A program made the translations under genes and the position numbers. The notes beneath the pieces were generated by a model. It was given only the letters and a program-made list of their open reading frames with translations. It was not told the origin of the DNA and searched no databases. A stretch of 64,000 bases of DNA from the NCBI GenBank assembly GCA_022843805.1, contig JALHMY010000034.1, positions 1-64,000 of the forward strand. The letters are read 5' to 3'. Position 1 is the first letter of the stretch. Each line of letters starts with the position of its first letter. This document shows, in pieces, positions 1-9,141 of the stretch. The DNA comes from Fuerstiella sp. (GTDB lineage Bacteria; Planctomycetota; Planctomycetia; Planctomycetales; Planctomycetaceae).

Positions 1-174
1 GGCGCGTGCGGCAGCGAGATCGGGAGGGGGCTGGTGAACAGCGGGACGAGGGTGTTATTGGTGCGGCGTTGAGTGCCACTCGCGGCGAGCCCTCCCCCGG
101 CCTGGCGGCCGACCCCTCCCACTCCGCTTCGCTGCGCGGGAGGGGAGGTGTGCGGGATGGGAGGTTTTTGGGGG
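1..174. repeat. Intergenic GC-rich stretch with inverted repeat
   Basis: No gene is supported at the left edge; the open frames here have no recognisable content. The stretch is G/C-rich. It holds an inverted repeat in which CCCCTCCC at 113-120 pairs with GGGAGGGG at 138-145, around a GC-rich loop. It lies immediately downstream of the minus-strand operon that ends at 175, so it could act as an imperfect transcription end or be one of the dispersed palindromes found elsewhere in the window. Which of these applies cannot be told from the sequence. Confidence 0.4.
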
Positions 175-1311
175 CTATGGGACTTTCAGATCGATGGAGA
201 TCAGCTGCTGGCCGCGGCTGACCGTGACGGAGATTTTCTGTCCCGGTCGTCGGGCAGCCAGATGCTGCTGAAAGTCGGTGACGCTTGTTACGATGTCGTC
301 ATCGATCAGGACAATCAGATCGCCTCGCCGAAGCCCGGCAGCTTCTGCAGGCGACCGACGACTCACAGCGTCGATGTACGCTGGAGTTCGCTCGACCACA
401 TCCGGCAGCATTGTTATGCCAAACCGGACCGTCAGCTGCCGATCGGTGATCCGCGGCCTCTTGTCTTCCCCTGCGGTTTGCGATTCAACTCGCTTTCCTT
501 CCAGCAGCGTTTCAACAACAGGTTTTAACGTCGTCAGAGGCACGGCATAGTTGACCCATGTCTGACTGTCCAGATGCCGAATTTCGCGACCGATGAGTCC
601 AACCGGTCGACCCTGAAGATTGGTCAGCAGCCCACCGGCAGCTCCGGAATTGTTGGTCACCGAATCCACAATCAGAACTTCAGATTTCAGAGGAAACTTC
701 CATCGACCCTGTCCTGCAGACAGCGGCGTCTTTGCCGCTACCGTGCCATGAACCACCGAGACCGGTTCATTTCCGGTTGCCACATGAAACATGTTACTGA
801 ATGCCAGCACCGATGTTCCTGGCTCCGCTTCCTGAATGTCCGCGAGGCTGATGAACGGAAAGACGTCTCCATTGTCATTCTGCAGTTTTAACAGAGCCAC
901 ATCATGGTCTTTGCTGGTTCCCATAACCCTGACGGAATATCGCTTGCCGGATGAAGTCACGGCAGTCAGATAACCGACGTTGATCAGATGGTTCCATACG
1001 GTCAAAACGTGTCCTTCCGAAGACACCAGGACTCCGGATCCATAAGAATCCAGATTTCCAACGCCGGCTCCAAACAGCTTGACAACAACGTCCTGGCCGG
1101 ACGAAACAACCTGCGGTAAAGATGATTCCTGAGCCCTTGCAGCAAATGCATTCGCATGGCCTGCCTGTCCGAGCGGGCTGGTCAGGATGACGATCAGTGC
1201 CGTCATCAGAATTACAGGCCAGCAATTTAAACAGCAGTTTGAGTACACGGCGCGGCCTGTCTGAAGACTGCAGAATTTATCGAACATATTCGAAAAACTG
1301 GTCTGAGTCAT
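175..1311 (-). CDS. HtrA-like protein with PDZ domain, probable pseudoprotease
   Basis: A 378-residue protein of the S1C (HtrA/DegP) family: membrane or signal segment at about 31-50, trypsin-like fold at about 70-265, PDZ domain at about 290-376. The start chosen is the ATG that overlaps the stop of the upstream HtrA gene (TAATG), which indicates translational coupling. The longer frame to 1440 would overlap that gene by 130 bases. The catalytic motifs look broken. Where active relatives have GNSGGPL, this protein has GAAGGLL (223-229), so the nucleophilic Ser is Ala225. The His region reads LTVWNHL, with Asn107 at or next to the usual His position. The Asp region (DHDVALLKL, 135 onward) is kept. 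Family assignment is firm. Loss of activity is inferred from the motif alignment. It may bind substrates or regulate the neighbouring active-looking protease. Confidence 0.8.
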   Translation of the reverse strand: MTQTSFSNMFDKFCSLQTGRAVYSNCCLNCWPVILMTALIVILTSPLGQAGHANAFAARAQESSLPQVVSSGQDVVVKLFGAGVGNLDSYGSGVLVSSEGHVLTVWNHLINVGYLTAVTSSGKRYSVRVMGTSKDHDVALLKLQNDNGDVFPFISLADIQEAEPGTSVLAFSNMFHVATGNEPVSVVHGTVAAKTPLSAGQGRWKFPLKSEVLIVDSVTNNSGAAGGLLTNLQGRPVGLIGREIRHLDSQTWVNYAVPLTTLKPVVETLLEGKRVESQTAGEDKRPRITDRQLTVRFGITMLPDVVERTPAYIDAVSRRSPAEAAGLRRGDLIVLIDDDIVTSVTDFQQHLAARRPGQKISVTVSRGQQLISIDLKVP

Positions 1312-3152
1312 TACTCGGCGTCTCCCGTACCTGTCAGCTCTGCGATGTCTGCGACGGAAATTCGTCCGGAAGTGGGGAGAGATGCCGCGGCTGGTTTGGG
1401 AGCCGCTTTTCGCAGTTGAAACTTTGTTACCGTCAGCCATGTGAGTTCCTCCGTTTGAGGAGAAACGATACCAATCTGAGAGGGACGGAATGTTCCTTCT
1501 TCTGCTACCCAGTCTTTAAACTGAATGCGGACTTCGTCAACCCCCTGAGCATATTCGACATCAACAGCGAACGGCATGGGCTGATCTGCTTTGAAGTACC
1601 AGCGACAGATGCATGGACCCTGCTGCGTCTGAAGAATGCTGCCAGGAAGATTCGACGGGAGATGAGTCAGCTGACCCTGCGCAACGACTTCGTCGAATGC
1701 CGCGATTCTGAGAGTCAGCAGACGATGCCACTGGATCGTTGCGCTCAGCAGACCGGCAAACTGAGATGGTTCGTTGTCAGGCGTTGGATTATCTGACGGC
1801 TGATACCAGTCACGTCCTGCTGACGACAGGCCCGATCCCGCTTCTCCGGCGACCAGTTCCCATGTCGCTGGCTCACCTGCTGCCTGAGCTTTGGGTGTTT
1901 CGGTCATCTGGATGACCCAGGACTGTGATTCGCCTGTCGTGTTGCCGACGGCTGTTCGAAGTCGATCAAGAATTTGCTCCTGACGAATCCGGTTGAAATA
2001 ATAATTCGCAAAACCGTCCCGCTCTTCAAAGAGTGCCTGTAATTCGGCAGGAACGTCAGCAACCTGTGCCTGCTCGTCCGCGGCCGGGTCACCCGGCTGC
2101 GGCTGTTTGCGATCCTGAGGCAGTTCCGGAGCTTTTCGAAAGGCATGCAGCGGACGAAGTCGAATAGTGCCTGAATGCAGTCCTGACTTGTCTCGCCATT
2201 CAAGTGGGACTCGAGTGCCGTCCGGAAAGATGCCCAGGATATTCTGAAAATCATTGGCACTGCTGATTGTCCGTCCTGCAAAAGTCAGCAGTTCCGCCTG
2301 AGGACGAAGGCCGCGTCGCCAGGCTTCGGAAACTTCAGACACCTCATTCACCAGTACTTTGCCGTTACTGGCTGTCTGCACGGTAAAGTCTGCAATTCCA
2401 TGGTCTGCAATCAGACCGCATTTGAGGTGTTCCACAAAAAGCAGAACCTGCCGAACGGAAATGGCATAGGCCGCCCCGGCGTTGACCCGGCCGCGTTTCT
2501 CAAATGACGCTCGCCCATTGATCCCAATCCATCGCCCCTGAATGTCAAACAGCGGGCCGCCCGAATTTCCCGGATTGATTGAGGCATCTATCTGAATGCA
2601 GTCTGTGTATTCGAGAAAGGTACCGGCCGGATACTGATATCGATTCACTCCACTGACAATTCCATACGTGACCGTTGGAGTAAAATCGCTGGCCAGCAAA
2701 AACGGGTTTCCCAGTGCAACCACTTCATCTCCGACCTGAACGGTATCGCTGTTGCCGGGAGTGGCAAACGGGAAATCGGTTCGCCCGAGCATTTTAATCA
2801 GAGCAACGTCACCCGTCGGATCGATGCCCACAATCACCGCGTCGTATAGTCGCCCGTCGTTCAGACCACACTTCAAAAACGCGCCGGATCCGGAGGTCAC
2901 ATGGTAATTGCTGATCGCGTAGCCGTCTGCGGAAATCAATACTCCCGAACCACCACCATTTCCATCAGCCGCCATCACACAGACAACTGACGGGCTAATT
3001 CGGCTCAGCATCTCAATGCGAGCTTCTTCACGCTCCTGCAGATTCGGCGGAATCGTTCCGGCCAGCAGCTGTACAGAGGCTGTCAGGCATAGAATCGCGA
3101 CTGGGATCGCGGTTGTCATCAACTGTCCGGGAACGAGTTTCCATAAATTCAT
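1311..3152 (-). CDS. HtrA-like serine protease with PDZ domain and long C-terminal extension
   Basis: A 613-residue exported S1C-type serine endopeptidase, expected to act on envelope proteins. A signal segment spans about 12-32. The catalytic triad is visible: His84 in SNYHV, Asp115 in GDVALIK, and Ser197 in PGNSGGP. A PDZ-like domain follows at about 255-335, with a proline/glutamine-rich linker after it. The last 230 or so residues match no domain I recognise; the whole protein is well above the roughly 450-500 residues usual for HtrA proteins. The gene is 14 bases downstream of the NPCBM gene and overlaps the dead paralogue downstream, so the two HtrA-like proteins are almost certainly co-translated. 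Protease identity is secure; the role of the C-terminal region is unknown. Confidence 0.85.
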   Translation of the reverse strand: MNLWKLVPGQLMTTAIPVAILCLTASVQLLAGTIPPNLQEREEARIEMLSRISPSVVCVMAADGNGGGSGVLISADGYAISNYHVTSGSGAFLKCGLNDGRLYDAVIVGIDPTGDVALIKMLGRTDFPFATPGNSDTVQVGDEVVALGNPFLLASDFTPTVTYGIVSGVNRYQYPAGTFLEYTDCIQIDASINPGNSGGPLFDIQGRWIGINGRASFEKRGRVNAGAAYAISVRQVLLFVEHLKCGLIADHGIADFTVQTASNGKVLVNEVSEVSEAWRRGLRPQAELLTFAGRTISSANDFQNILGIFPDGTRVPLEWRDKSGLHSGTIRLRPLHAFRKAPELPQDRKQPQPGDPAADEQAQVADVPAELQALFEERDGFANYYFNRIRQEQILDRLRTAVGNTTGESQSWVIQMTETPKAQAAGEPATWELVAGEAGSGLSSAGRDWYQPSDNPTPDNEPSQFAGLLSATIQWHRLLTLRIAAFDEVVAQGQLTHLPSNLPGSILQTQQGPCICRWYFKADQPMPFAVDVEYAQGVDEVRIQFKDWVAEEGTFRPSQIGIVSPQTEELTWLTVTKFQLRKAAPKPAAASLPTSGRISVADIAELTGTGDAE

Positions 3153-3166
3153 GAATAGAATTCCGT

Positions 3167-4429
3167 CTACTTTGATTCCGTTGCCAGAATCAGCTTTGCA
3201 TCGGCCAGATCAAGCCAGTCACAACTGCTGTCATTGTCCGCGTAATCCACCAGGATCGAGAGCGTGGCGATTCCGGTAACATCAATTTTCAGCGGCACCG
3301 GCTCTTCGCTGGTCGTCAGAATCTTCTGAAAGACCGTTTCCCCGTCACCAGTAATTGTGACCGAGACTTTGCTAACCTGATTAAACGCCACTTCATCGTC
3401 CACTCCGACGATGGCTTCCAGCGATGAGTATTTGCGATCCAGTGCCCATGTCAGCTGAGTCCGGGAATGCAGGGACAAGCCTTTGGTAAATCGCTGACCT
3501 CGCAGTCGAATCGGCAGACTGGGGTCAATCGTTGTATCGCGACGGGGACCGTACATCAGTCGGGAAGTCTCCCTGTCAATCAGCCCCGCGAAGAGTGAGC
3601 CTTCCGGATCAATGCCGGAAAACTCTTCCTGTAACGGTTCAAGGTCGGACAGATAGTGGATTCTTCCCAAACTAAAATCCAGTCGCTTCAAAGACAACGC
3701 TGGCAACGAGATTGTCTGCCCCCACGCCGTCTGAACCTGGAACTGATTGCCGTCGAAACCGACGGACCTTCCCGTCAGTTGTTCACCATCAGCGGTCTGC
3801 AGAGCGATTCCTGTCTCCAGCCCGGTGTCTTCAGGTTTGGCGAAGACAACGCCAAAGACGCGTGCTGCCGGTACCGGGATGGTGTCTCCATCGAGCAGAA
3901 ACTCAACTTGTTCGGGGGAGATCGAGCTGACAATGCCAGCAAGAAAATCGAGTCCATCGCTTCCTCGTTTTGGTACAATCAGCAGGTCTTTGTCTCCATC
4001 TCGCTTCAGGAACGTGGCCCACTGTCCCGCATATGTCGGCGTCTCGGCCTGCAGCCTGATCGCCCTGACTGCGGATGTGGGGATTTCCAGACTGGTGCTT
4101 TTATTCCATTGCATGGTGAGCTGCGTGGCAGAGCGAGCGATATCGGTCCCGGTCAGACGAGTTCCATCGTGCAGAATCACAAGCTGAGAACCAGCGTCCG
4201 GGTTTGCCATGGCAGTTTGCTCCGCCGGTTTGTTTTCGGACAGTTCCACAGACATCAACGTGCTCAACGGCACGGTGGACGAGCCATCGGCTCCTGACAA
4301 AACCAGTCCTTCTGCGGAGATACTTACGAGCGATCCCTTTTGAGTTTGTCCGTCCAAAGTCCGCACAGTTACCGGACTGGTATCCAGCAATACAGCCAGC
4401 AATGAGATCAGAAACATTCCTCTGGACAC
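3167..4429 (-). CDS. Secreted NPCBM-domain protein
   Basis: A 420-residue protein with an N-terminal hydrophobic export segment (about 4-20). The C-terminal 110 or so residues resemble the NPCBM/NEW2 carbohydrate-associated beta-sandwich: they contain RFTKGLSLHS, SLEAIVGVDDEV and, near the end, DYADNDSSCDWLDLADAKL. The middle is all-beta and includes short repeats of the kind DGxxLTGxxI, which look like Sm-like or small beta-barrel modules. It is probably a periplasmic or surface glycan-binding protein. The listed start is a GTG that puts an Arg before the hydrophobic stretch; an ATG at 4417 is equally possible and would remove four residues. It is the third gene of a five-gene operon, 65 bases after its predecessor. 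Confidence 0.7.
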   Translation of the reverse strand: MSRGMFLISLLAVLLDTSPVTVRTLDGQTQKGSLVSISAEGLVLSGADGSSTVPLSTLMSVELSENKPAEQTAMANPDAGSQLVILHDGTRLTGTDIARSATQLTMQWNKSTSLEIPTSAVRAIRLQAETPTYAGQWATFLKRDGDKDLLIVPKRGSDGLDFLAGIVSSISPEQVEFLLDGDTIPVPAARVFGVVFAKPEDTGLETGIALQTADGEQLTGRSVGFDGNQFQVQTAWGQTISLPALSLKRLDFSLGRIHYLSDLEPLQEEFSGIDPEGSLFAGLIDRETSRLMYGPRRDTTIDPSLPIRLRGQRFTKGLSLHSRTQLTWALDRKYSSLEAIVGVDDEVAFNQVSKVSVTITGDGETVFQKILTTSEEPVPLKIDVTGIATLSILVDYADNDSSCDWLDLADAKLILATESK

Positions 4430-4494
4430 TCCGTTCAGAATTCAGAATCGACTTGACAGCGAGGATCGACCAGCGGCCTGCAACCTCGGTGCGG

Positions 4495-5580
4495 CTACTT
4501 TTTTCGTTCAGCGATCTTCTTTGTATACTGACTGATGGCATCAAGATAGTTGGCAGGAAACTTCTGACGAATCATCTCACGTGCTTTCACCTCAGCCTGC
4601 TTGTCCGCCATTCCCCATGAACCGCTTTCGCTGAGTTCACGACTATTCGCAGTGCCTTCACCTGCTGATCCCTTAATGCTGCTGTCCGCTGCTCCCTGCT
4701 GCGGCTGACTGTCCGGACTGCCACCGCCACTTCCGCCACTGCCTTCCTGTTGCTGCTGCTTTTGCTTCTCCATTTCCTCCAGTAACTTGTCCAGCAGAGC
4801 AATGACCTGATCTTCCTGCTGCTGAACTTTCTCGCCTGATCGGCCCAGATCCAGTCTGCGCTGGACGTCTGACATAACGCGGGCGATTTCGGGTAGTCCA
4901 GCCGCCTCCTGTTCGGAAATTTCCTGAGACATGATCGCAGCAACCGCACGAAAGCGATCAGGGGCACCAACCGTGCTGTTCTGAAGCAGGCTGAGCGAAT
5001 CGAGCGCTTCCCGATGCTGAAGAAGTCGCTGCTGACAGACCGCGCGATAGAAAAACAGGCTGGCGGGGTCAATGGAATTGTCCGGATTCAAAACCTCCAG
5101 AATTGCGAGTGCTTCATCAAACAGTCGATGTTGCGTCAGCCATCGAGCATAATACAGCTGAACGCAGTGCTGATAAAATGGTTCAGCGCGAATGCCGTCA
5201 AAAACGGGTGGCTGTACTTCTTCCGATTGCTGACAGGACTCAAGAAACCGCATGGTTCCCGGATCGGCCAAAGCAAAAGACTCGATCACTCGATCCAGCT
5301 GTTCGTCTGGTGCCGACTGCTGGATGGCCTCTTTATCGGCCCACAGTGCTGTCACAGCGGAAGCGGTGGCCGCATCCGTTTTTGCCTTTGCCAGCCACTG
5401 CAGCACCTCGGACTGAACAGTTTCCGAAGGCAGCGGAACAAATGCCGTCGCAGCAGTCTGCTGCCCCGACTGGGCTGTCGCCTTCTCCTGCAGCACTGCC
5501 GTCACGCGGTCATCGCTGCTCAGTGCAAAAACCAGCATGGCAGCCGCTGCCAGTTTTGACCCAAAGGAACAGTCCATCAT
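4495..5580 (-). CDS. Secreted protein of unknown function with helical repeats and Q/G/S-rich linker
   Basis: A 361-residue protein with a weak N-terminal signal segment (about 8-22). The first two thirds are helical and have the look of TPR-like repeats, for example FYQHCVQLYYARWL followed by LFDEALAILEVL and FYRAVCQQRLLQHREALDSL. A low-complexity stretch rich in Q, G and S (about 265-315) joins it to a short basic helix at the C-terminus. Its ATG lies one base after the stop of the preceding gene, so the two are translationally linked. I do not recognise a named family; a scaffold role in the envelope is a guess based on repeats and context. Confidence 0.65.
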   Translation of the reverse strand: MMDCSFGSKLAAAAMLVFALSSDDRVTAVLQEKATAQSGQQTAATAFVPLPSETVQSEVLQWLAKAKTDAATASAVTALWADKEAIQQSAPDEQLDRVIESFALADPGTMRFLESCQQSEEVQPPVFDGIRAEPFYQHCVQLYYARWLTQHRLFDEALAILEVLNPDNSIDPASLFFYRAVCQQRLLQHREALDSLSLLQNSTVGAPDRFRAVAAIMSQEISEQEAAGLPEIARVMSDVQRRLDLGRSGEKVQQQEDQVIALLDKLLEEMEKQKQQQQEGSGGSGGGSPDSQPQQGAADSSIKGSAGEGTANSRELSESGSWGMADKQAEVKAREMIRQKFPANYLDAISQYTKKIAERKK

Positions 5581-5581
5581 T

Positions 5582-7510
5582 TTACCTTTTCATCTGCCTG
5601 CCGAGTTCCCCGGCGGACTCTCGGAGTCGCTCCTGACGCTCAGCCAGTTCACCAACCTGCTGCACAAGATCGGCTACTTCTTCCTTAGGAGCCTGCTGAA
5701 TGAGTTCGTCTACCTGTCGAGTTCGTCGGTTAACACGCATTTGAAGAGATCGCAGGACTCGGATTTCTGCCATCAATTCAACCAGTGGTGGTTTTTCCTG
5801 GCTGTCTTGTTCCTTCTGTTCCTGCTGCTGACGCTCTTCCGACTTCATGTCTTCCATTTCCTTCTGAGCTGCTTCGATCAGCTGCTTCAGACTTTCAATG
5901 ATGTCAGTCTGAAGCGACTGCGTCAACGTGCCCACTCGCGACTCACGGAGGTAGCCGGCAACCGACCCCATATCCGTTTCGATATCCTCGATCGCGATCA
6001 GAATAGAAACGGAAGTTCCGTCTTCCCGGAGAAGGCTGGCGGTCTGAGAACATTCGGTGGCCAGTTCAGACTGTTGCTGAGCAAGTTCCCGGCACCGACC
6101 ATAGTACTGGTCGAGCCAGTTTTCCTTTGGAGTTGCCGCCAGCTCCATTGTGCCTTCGTAAATCTGTGTCTGCAGAGACAGCATTCTCTGAAAACGAGCC
6201 TCCAGAGTGGCCAGAAGCATTTCCTTTTCTTCTTCACGCAGCTGGCGAAGCATCTTTTCCAGCTCTGAGGCGGCCTTATGCAATTCCGCAAGAGCCTTGT
6301 CCTGCTTTTGAATGGCCGGATCACGCTGCTGCTTACGCAGCTCGTCAAGCGCATCCTTCATCCACTTCTGAGCCTGCTGCAGTTCCTCACGTCCGGGTGT
6401 CTTTTGCTGGTCCTGCTTTTTCTGGTCGTTCTTAGACTGACTATTTGGATCAGACTGCTGTGGCGAACCTTTTGATTCAGATTCAGGAGACTCAGATTTT
6501 TCAGACTGGGAATCGGACGGAGACGGGGAATCGGAGGGAGGCGTGTTTCCGGGATCCGTTTTACTGCCCTTTCCCTGTTCCTTCGCATCATTGTCGTCAG
6601 GTTTTTTGGGATCCTTTTCAGAACTATCCTTTGATGGCTGCTGATCGTCGTTATCTTTGCTTTTCGGTGGGTCTTCCGGCGACTTGTTTTCCGAATCCGA
6701 GTCTGGCGGCATGGCACCGTCTGTGTCTTTGCCGGATTCCTGTGGCTCGCCCTTACCCTTTTGTCCTTCAGAATTTTTGTCGGCCGGTTTTTTATCGTCC
6801 TTCGGCGGTGCTTTGTCTTCGGCATTTCCCTGAGACTCAGACTGTTCTGCCTGCTTTGCTTCGTCGTTCGTGCGAATCTCATCCAGCATGGACTCTGACT
6901 TGCTGATGGCCTTTTGCTGTTGAGGCGCCGCGTTCGAAGGGGCTGTGGAGTTCTGAGTAGCGGCTCGAGCGGAACGCTGCTCGGCTATCAGATTGCGCAC
7001 GTCCTTCAGCAGCTCGTTAAGACGTTCACGCTCCTTTTCCACACTGCTGCGACGATCCTCGCTCTGCAGCAGCTTCAAAAGCACGATCAGACCATCGGTG
7101 ACCTTTTGCTGTTCTTCAACAACAGTTCCAAACTCCCGGGATTCCATCAGCTGAACGATGTTTTCAATACGATCGCTGACTCTTTGTTCGCGACCTTTGC
7201 TGATCGCTCGTCGCAGCAGGTCGGCTCGTTCCGGGTCTTCTTTTCCCAAAATGTCGGCCATCTGGGACAGCATGCGTTCAAAACGGGAGAAACGACCGCT
7301 GATCGACAGCTGATCGTTTCTGAGTGTTTGTTCGGATGGTGGGGTCTGTGGAGTTGCGGTTGAATCAGGCGGGGCTGACGGGGACTGTGCCTGCCCCTCG
7401 CTGATCAGGGAAAATACCACCCAGATCGCGAACGGTATCATCAAACAGCTTCTGATGATTTTCCGGCGTAAAGTTTTGGCCGATTGAACACCTGATATCA
7501 TGGGAATCAT
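5582..7510 (-). CDS. Large coiled-coil protein with charged low-complexity middle
   Basis: A 642-residue protein, first gene of the five-gene operon. A hydrophobic segment near residues 22-40 (CLMIPFAIWVVFSLI) suggests a signal peptide or membrane anchor. Residues about 60-190 and 370-640 are long amphipathic helices typical of coiled coils. Between them lies a strongly hydrophilic stretch of about 180 residues made mainly of S, D, E, K, P and Q, probably disordered. No catalytic motif was seen and I cannot name a family. The 225 bases upstream, between this gene and argC, hold no other gene and should carry the operon promoter. Confidence 0.7.
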   Translation of the reverse strand: MIPMISGVQSAKTLRRKIIRSCLMIPFAIWVVFSLISEGQAQSPSAPPDSTATPQTPPSEQTLRNDQLSISGRFSRFERMLSQMADILGKEDPERADLLRRAISKGREQRVSDRIENIVQLMESREFGTVVEEQQKVTDGLIVLLKLLQSEDRRSSVEKERERLNELLKDVRNLIAEQRSARAATQNSTAPSNAAPQQQKAISKSESMLDEIRTNDEAKQAEQSESQGNAEDKAPPKDDKKPADKNSEGQKGKGEPQESGKDTDGAMPPDSDSENKSPEDPPKSKDNDDQQPSKDSSEKDPKKPDDNDAKEQGKGSKTDPGNTPPSDSPSPSDSQSEKSESPESESKGSPQQSDPNSQSKNDQKKQDQQKTPGREELQQAQKWMKDALDELRKQQRDPAIQKQDKALAELHKAASELEKMLRQLREEEKEMLLATLEARFQRMLSLQTQIYEGTMELAATPKENWLDQYYGRCRELAQQQSELATECSQTASLLREDGTSVSILIAIEDIETDMGSVAGYLRESRVGTLTQSLQTDIIESLKQLIEAAQKEMEDMKSEERQQQEQKEQDSQEKPPLVELMAEIRVLRSLQMRVNRRTRQVDELIQQAPKEEVADLVQQVGELAERQERLRESAGELGRQMKR

Positions 7511-7735
7511 CCCTGGGCCGGAGTATCGCCTGACTGCATTTTTATCTGATTTTCATCGAATCATATTGTCATATGACTGTGTTGTCGGGTCACTGGTTGT
7601 CACAAGGCCGTCGAGTTTGCGGAATTCGGAGCGAAAAAACTCAGGAATCCCTCAATCATGCATTAGGTTCTACGGTTCGTCTTGTCAGAATGTCAATCTC
7701 GGATTGGAAAATTGCACGTCCGGCACCGAAACTGC

Positions 7736-8752
7736 TCAGCACATCAGCATTCCGGTTCGCTGATCCAGACCCAGCATCAGGTTCATGTTTTGTATGGCCA
7801 CACCGCTGGCACCCTTGATCAGGTTGTCAATTGCCGCAAAGATCACCAGCTGATTGCGGTTCATGCGAACCGTAATGTCGCAGAAATTCGTATGAGCAAC
7901 GTCTTTTGTCGCCGGAATGTGATCCACAATTCTCATGAATGGCTGCCCCGCATAGAAATCGCGGTAAACGGCCAGTAATTCTGAGACGGATTTGTCGGAT
8001 TTCAGACGCGGATAGATGGAACAAAGTATGCCGCGATCCATTGGCATCAGGTGCGGATTAAAGGCGACGCTGATCGGCGATTGAGCCACATCGGACAAAA
8101 CCTGTTCAATTTCAGGCGTGTGTCGGTGATTTCCAATGCTGTAAGCAGTGACCGATTCATTGCACTCAGAAAACAGGTTGGCGAGCTTTGGGGTTCGCCC
8201 TGCTCCGCTGATTCCGCTTTTTGCGTCAATAATAATCCCATCCGGTTCGATCAGTTTTTCGGCCAGCAGGGGCGCCAGTGCCAGAATCGAGGTGCTGGTG
8301 TAGCAGCCTGGATTGGCCACCAGAACAGCGTCGGGGATTTTTGAACCATAGATCTCCGGAAGTCCATATACGGCTGTTACGAGGCGAGTTGGATCGGTGT
8401 GAACATGCCCGTACCAGTGTTCGTAGACTCCGGGATCGGTCAGTCGATAGTCCGCGCTCAGATCGATGACACGGCAACCGGCATCCAGCAGCTGAGGGAC
8501 AGCTTCCATGCTGGCTGTATGCGGCAGTGCACAAAAAACGATGTCCGCTCGCTGCCCAACCTGATCGGCCGTCAGATTCTCGCAACACACGCTGACCAGC
8601 CCCGTCAATGATGGGTGAATGCTGGAAATCGGCGGTTTTCCATCCTGACGAGTTGTCAGGGCCGTGATTTCCGAATCCGGATGACGGGCGAGGATTTTCA
8701 GCAGCTCAAGAGCCGTATAACCCGTAGCACCAAGAATTGCGACGCGTGCCAT
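7736..8752 (-). CDS. argC: N-acetyl-gamma-glutamyl-phosphate reductase
   Basis: A 338-residue cytoplasmic enzyme of arginine biosynthesis. It reduces N-acetyl-glutamyl-5-phosphate to the semialdehyde with NADPH. The N-terminal Rossmann motif is [12 protein letters not shown] (8-19). The catalytic cysteine is Cys150 in NPGCYT. The later motifs [18 protein letters not shown] and HLMPMDRGI are also typical of ArgC. Length is normal for the short bacterial form. No other arginine gene is next to it, so it stands alone here. It faces away from the sugar operon across a 389-base intergenic region. Confidence 0.96.
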   Translation of the reverse strand: MARVAILGATGYTALELLKILARHPDSEITALTTRQDGKPPISSIHPSLTGLVSVCCENLTADQVGQRADIVFCALPHTASMEAVPQLLDAGCRVIDLSADYRLTDPGVYEHWYGHVHTDPTRLVTAVYGLPEIYGSKIPDAVLVANPGCYTSTSILALAPLLAEKLIEPDGIIIDAKSGISGAGRTPKLANLFSECNESVTAYSIGNHRHTPEIEQVLSDVAQSPISVAFNPHLMPMDRGILCSIYPRLKSDKSVSELLAVYRDFYAGQPFMRIVDHIPATKDVAHTNFCDITVRMNRNQLVIFAAIDNLIKGASGVAIQNMNLMLGLDQRTGMLMC

Positions 8753-9141
8753 AGAATTAGTGTTCTTCAGGAGAATCTAAATGAATCGACGAACAGGATA
8801 TGCCAAACGAGTTACAGATCGCACCAGTCAAATTGCATTTAACCGTTGAAGCGATGAGTGTCGCTGGAGCGTCTTCGGAGAGAGTTTAGTCAAAGAAGCT
8901 TTAAAGGCGGTCAGCACATCTTTCCGACCTTCCCGATCTGGTGGTATCAGCAAAGCATTGCATCGTGAGCCCCGGGAGACAAGTGTGGTGCCGCAGCCGC
9001 CGTCAGTTTGAAGCACTTTTCCGGATGCAAAAAAAGGGCACTGACTTTTCAAATCGGCATTTCTGCGTCAATATGCTGCGTCTGTTCACGCTCAGGTGTT
9101 TGTTCATAGTCATCAAATGTTCAGAAACTGGTTCTCGACGA
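8753..9141. other. Divergent intergenic region, argC / cupin operon
   Basis: This stretch separates the argC start from the first ATG judged real for the cupin gene. An open frame runs upstream of that ATG to 8941, but its translation is rich in Arg, Cys and Phe and has no cupin content, so I treat it as non-coding. Promoters for both directions should lie here; I could not identify convincing -35/-10 pairs by eye. Confidence 0.5.
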
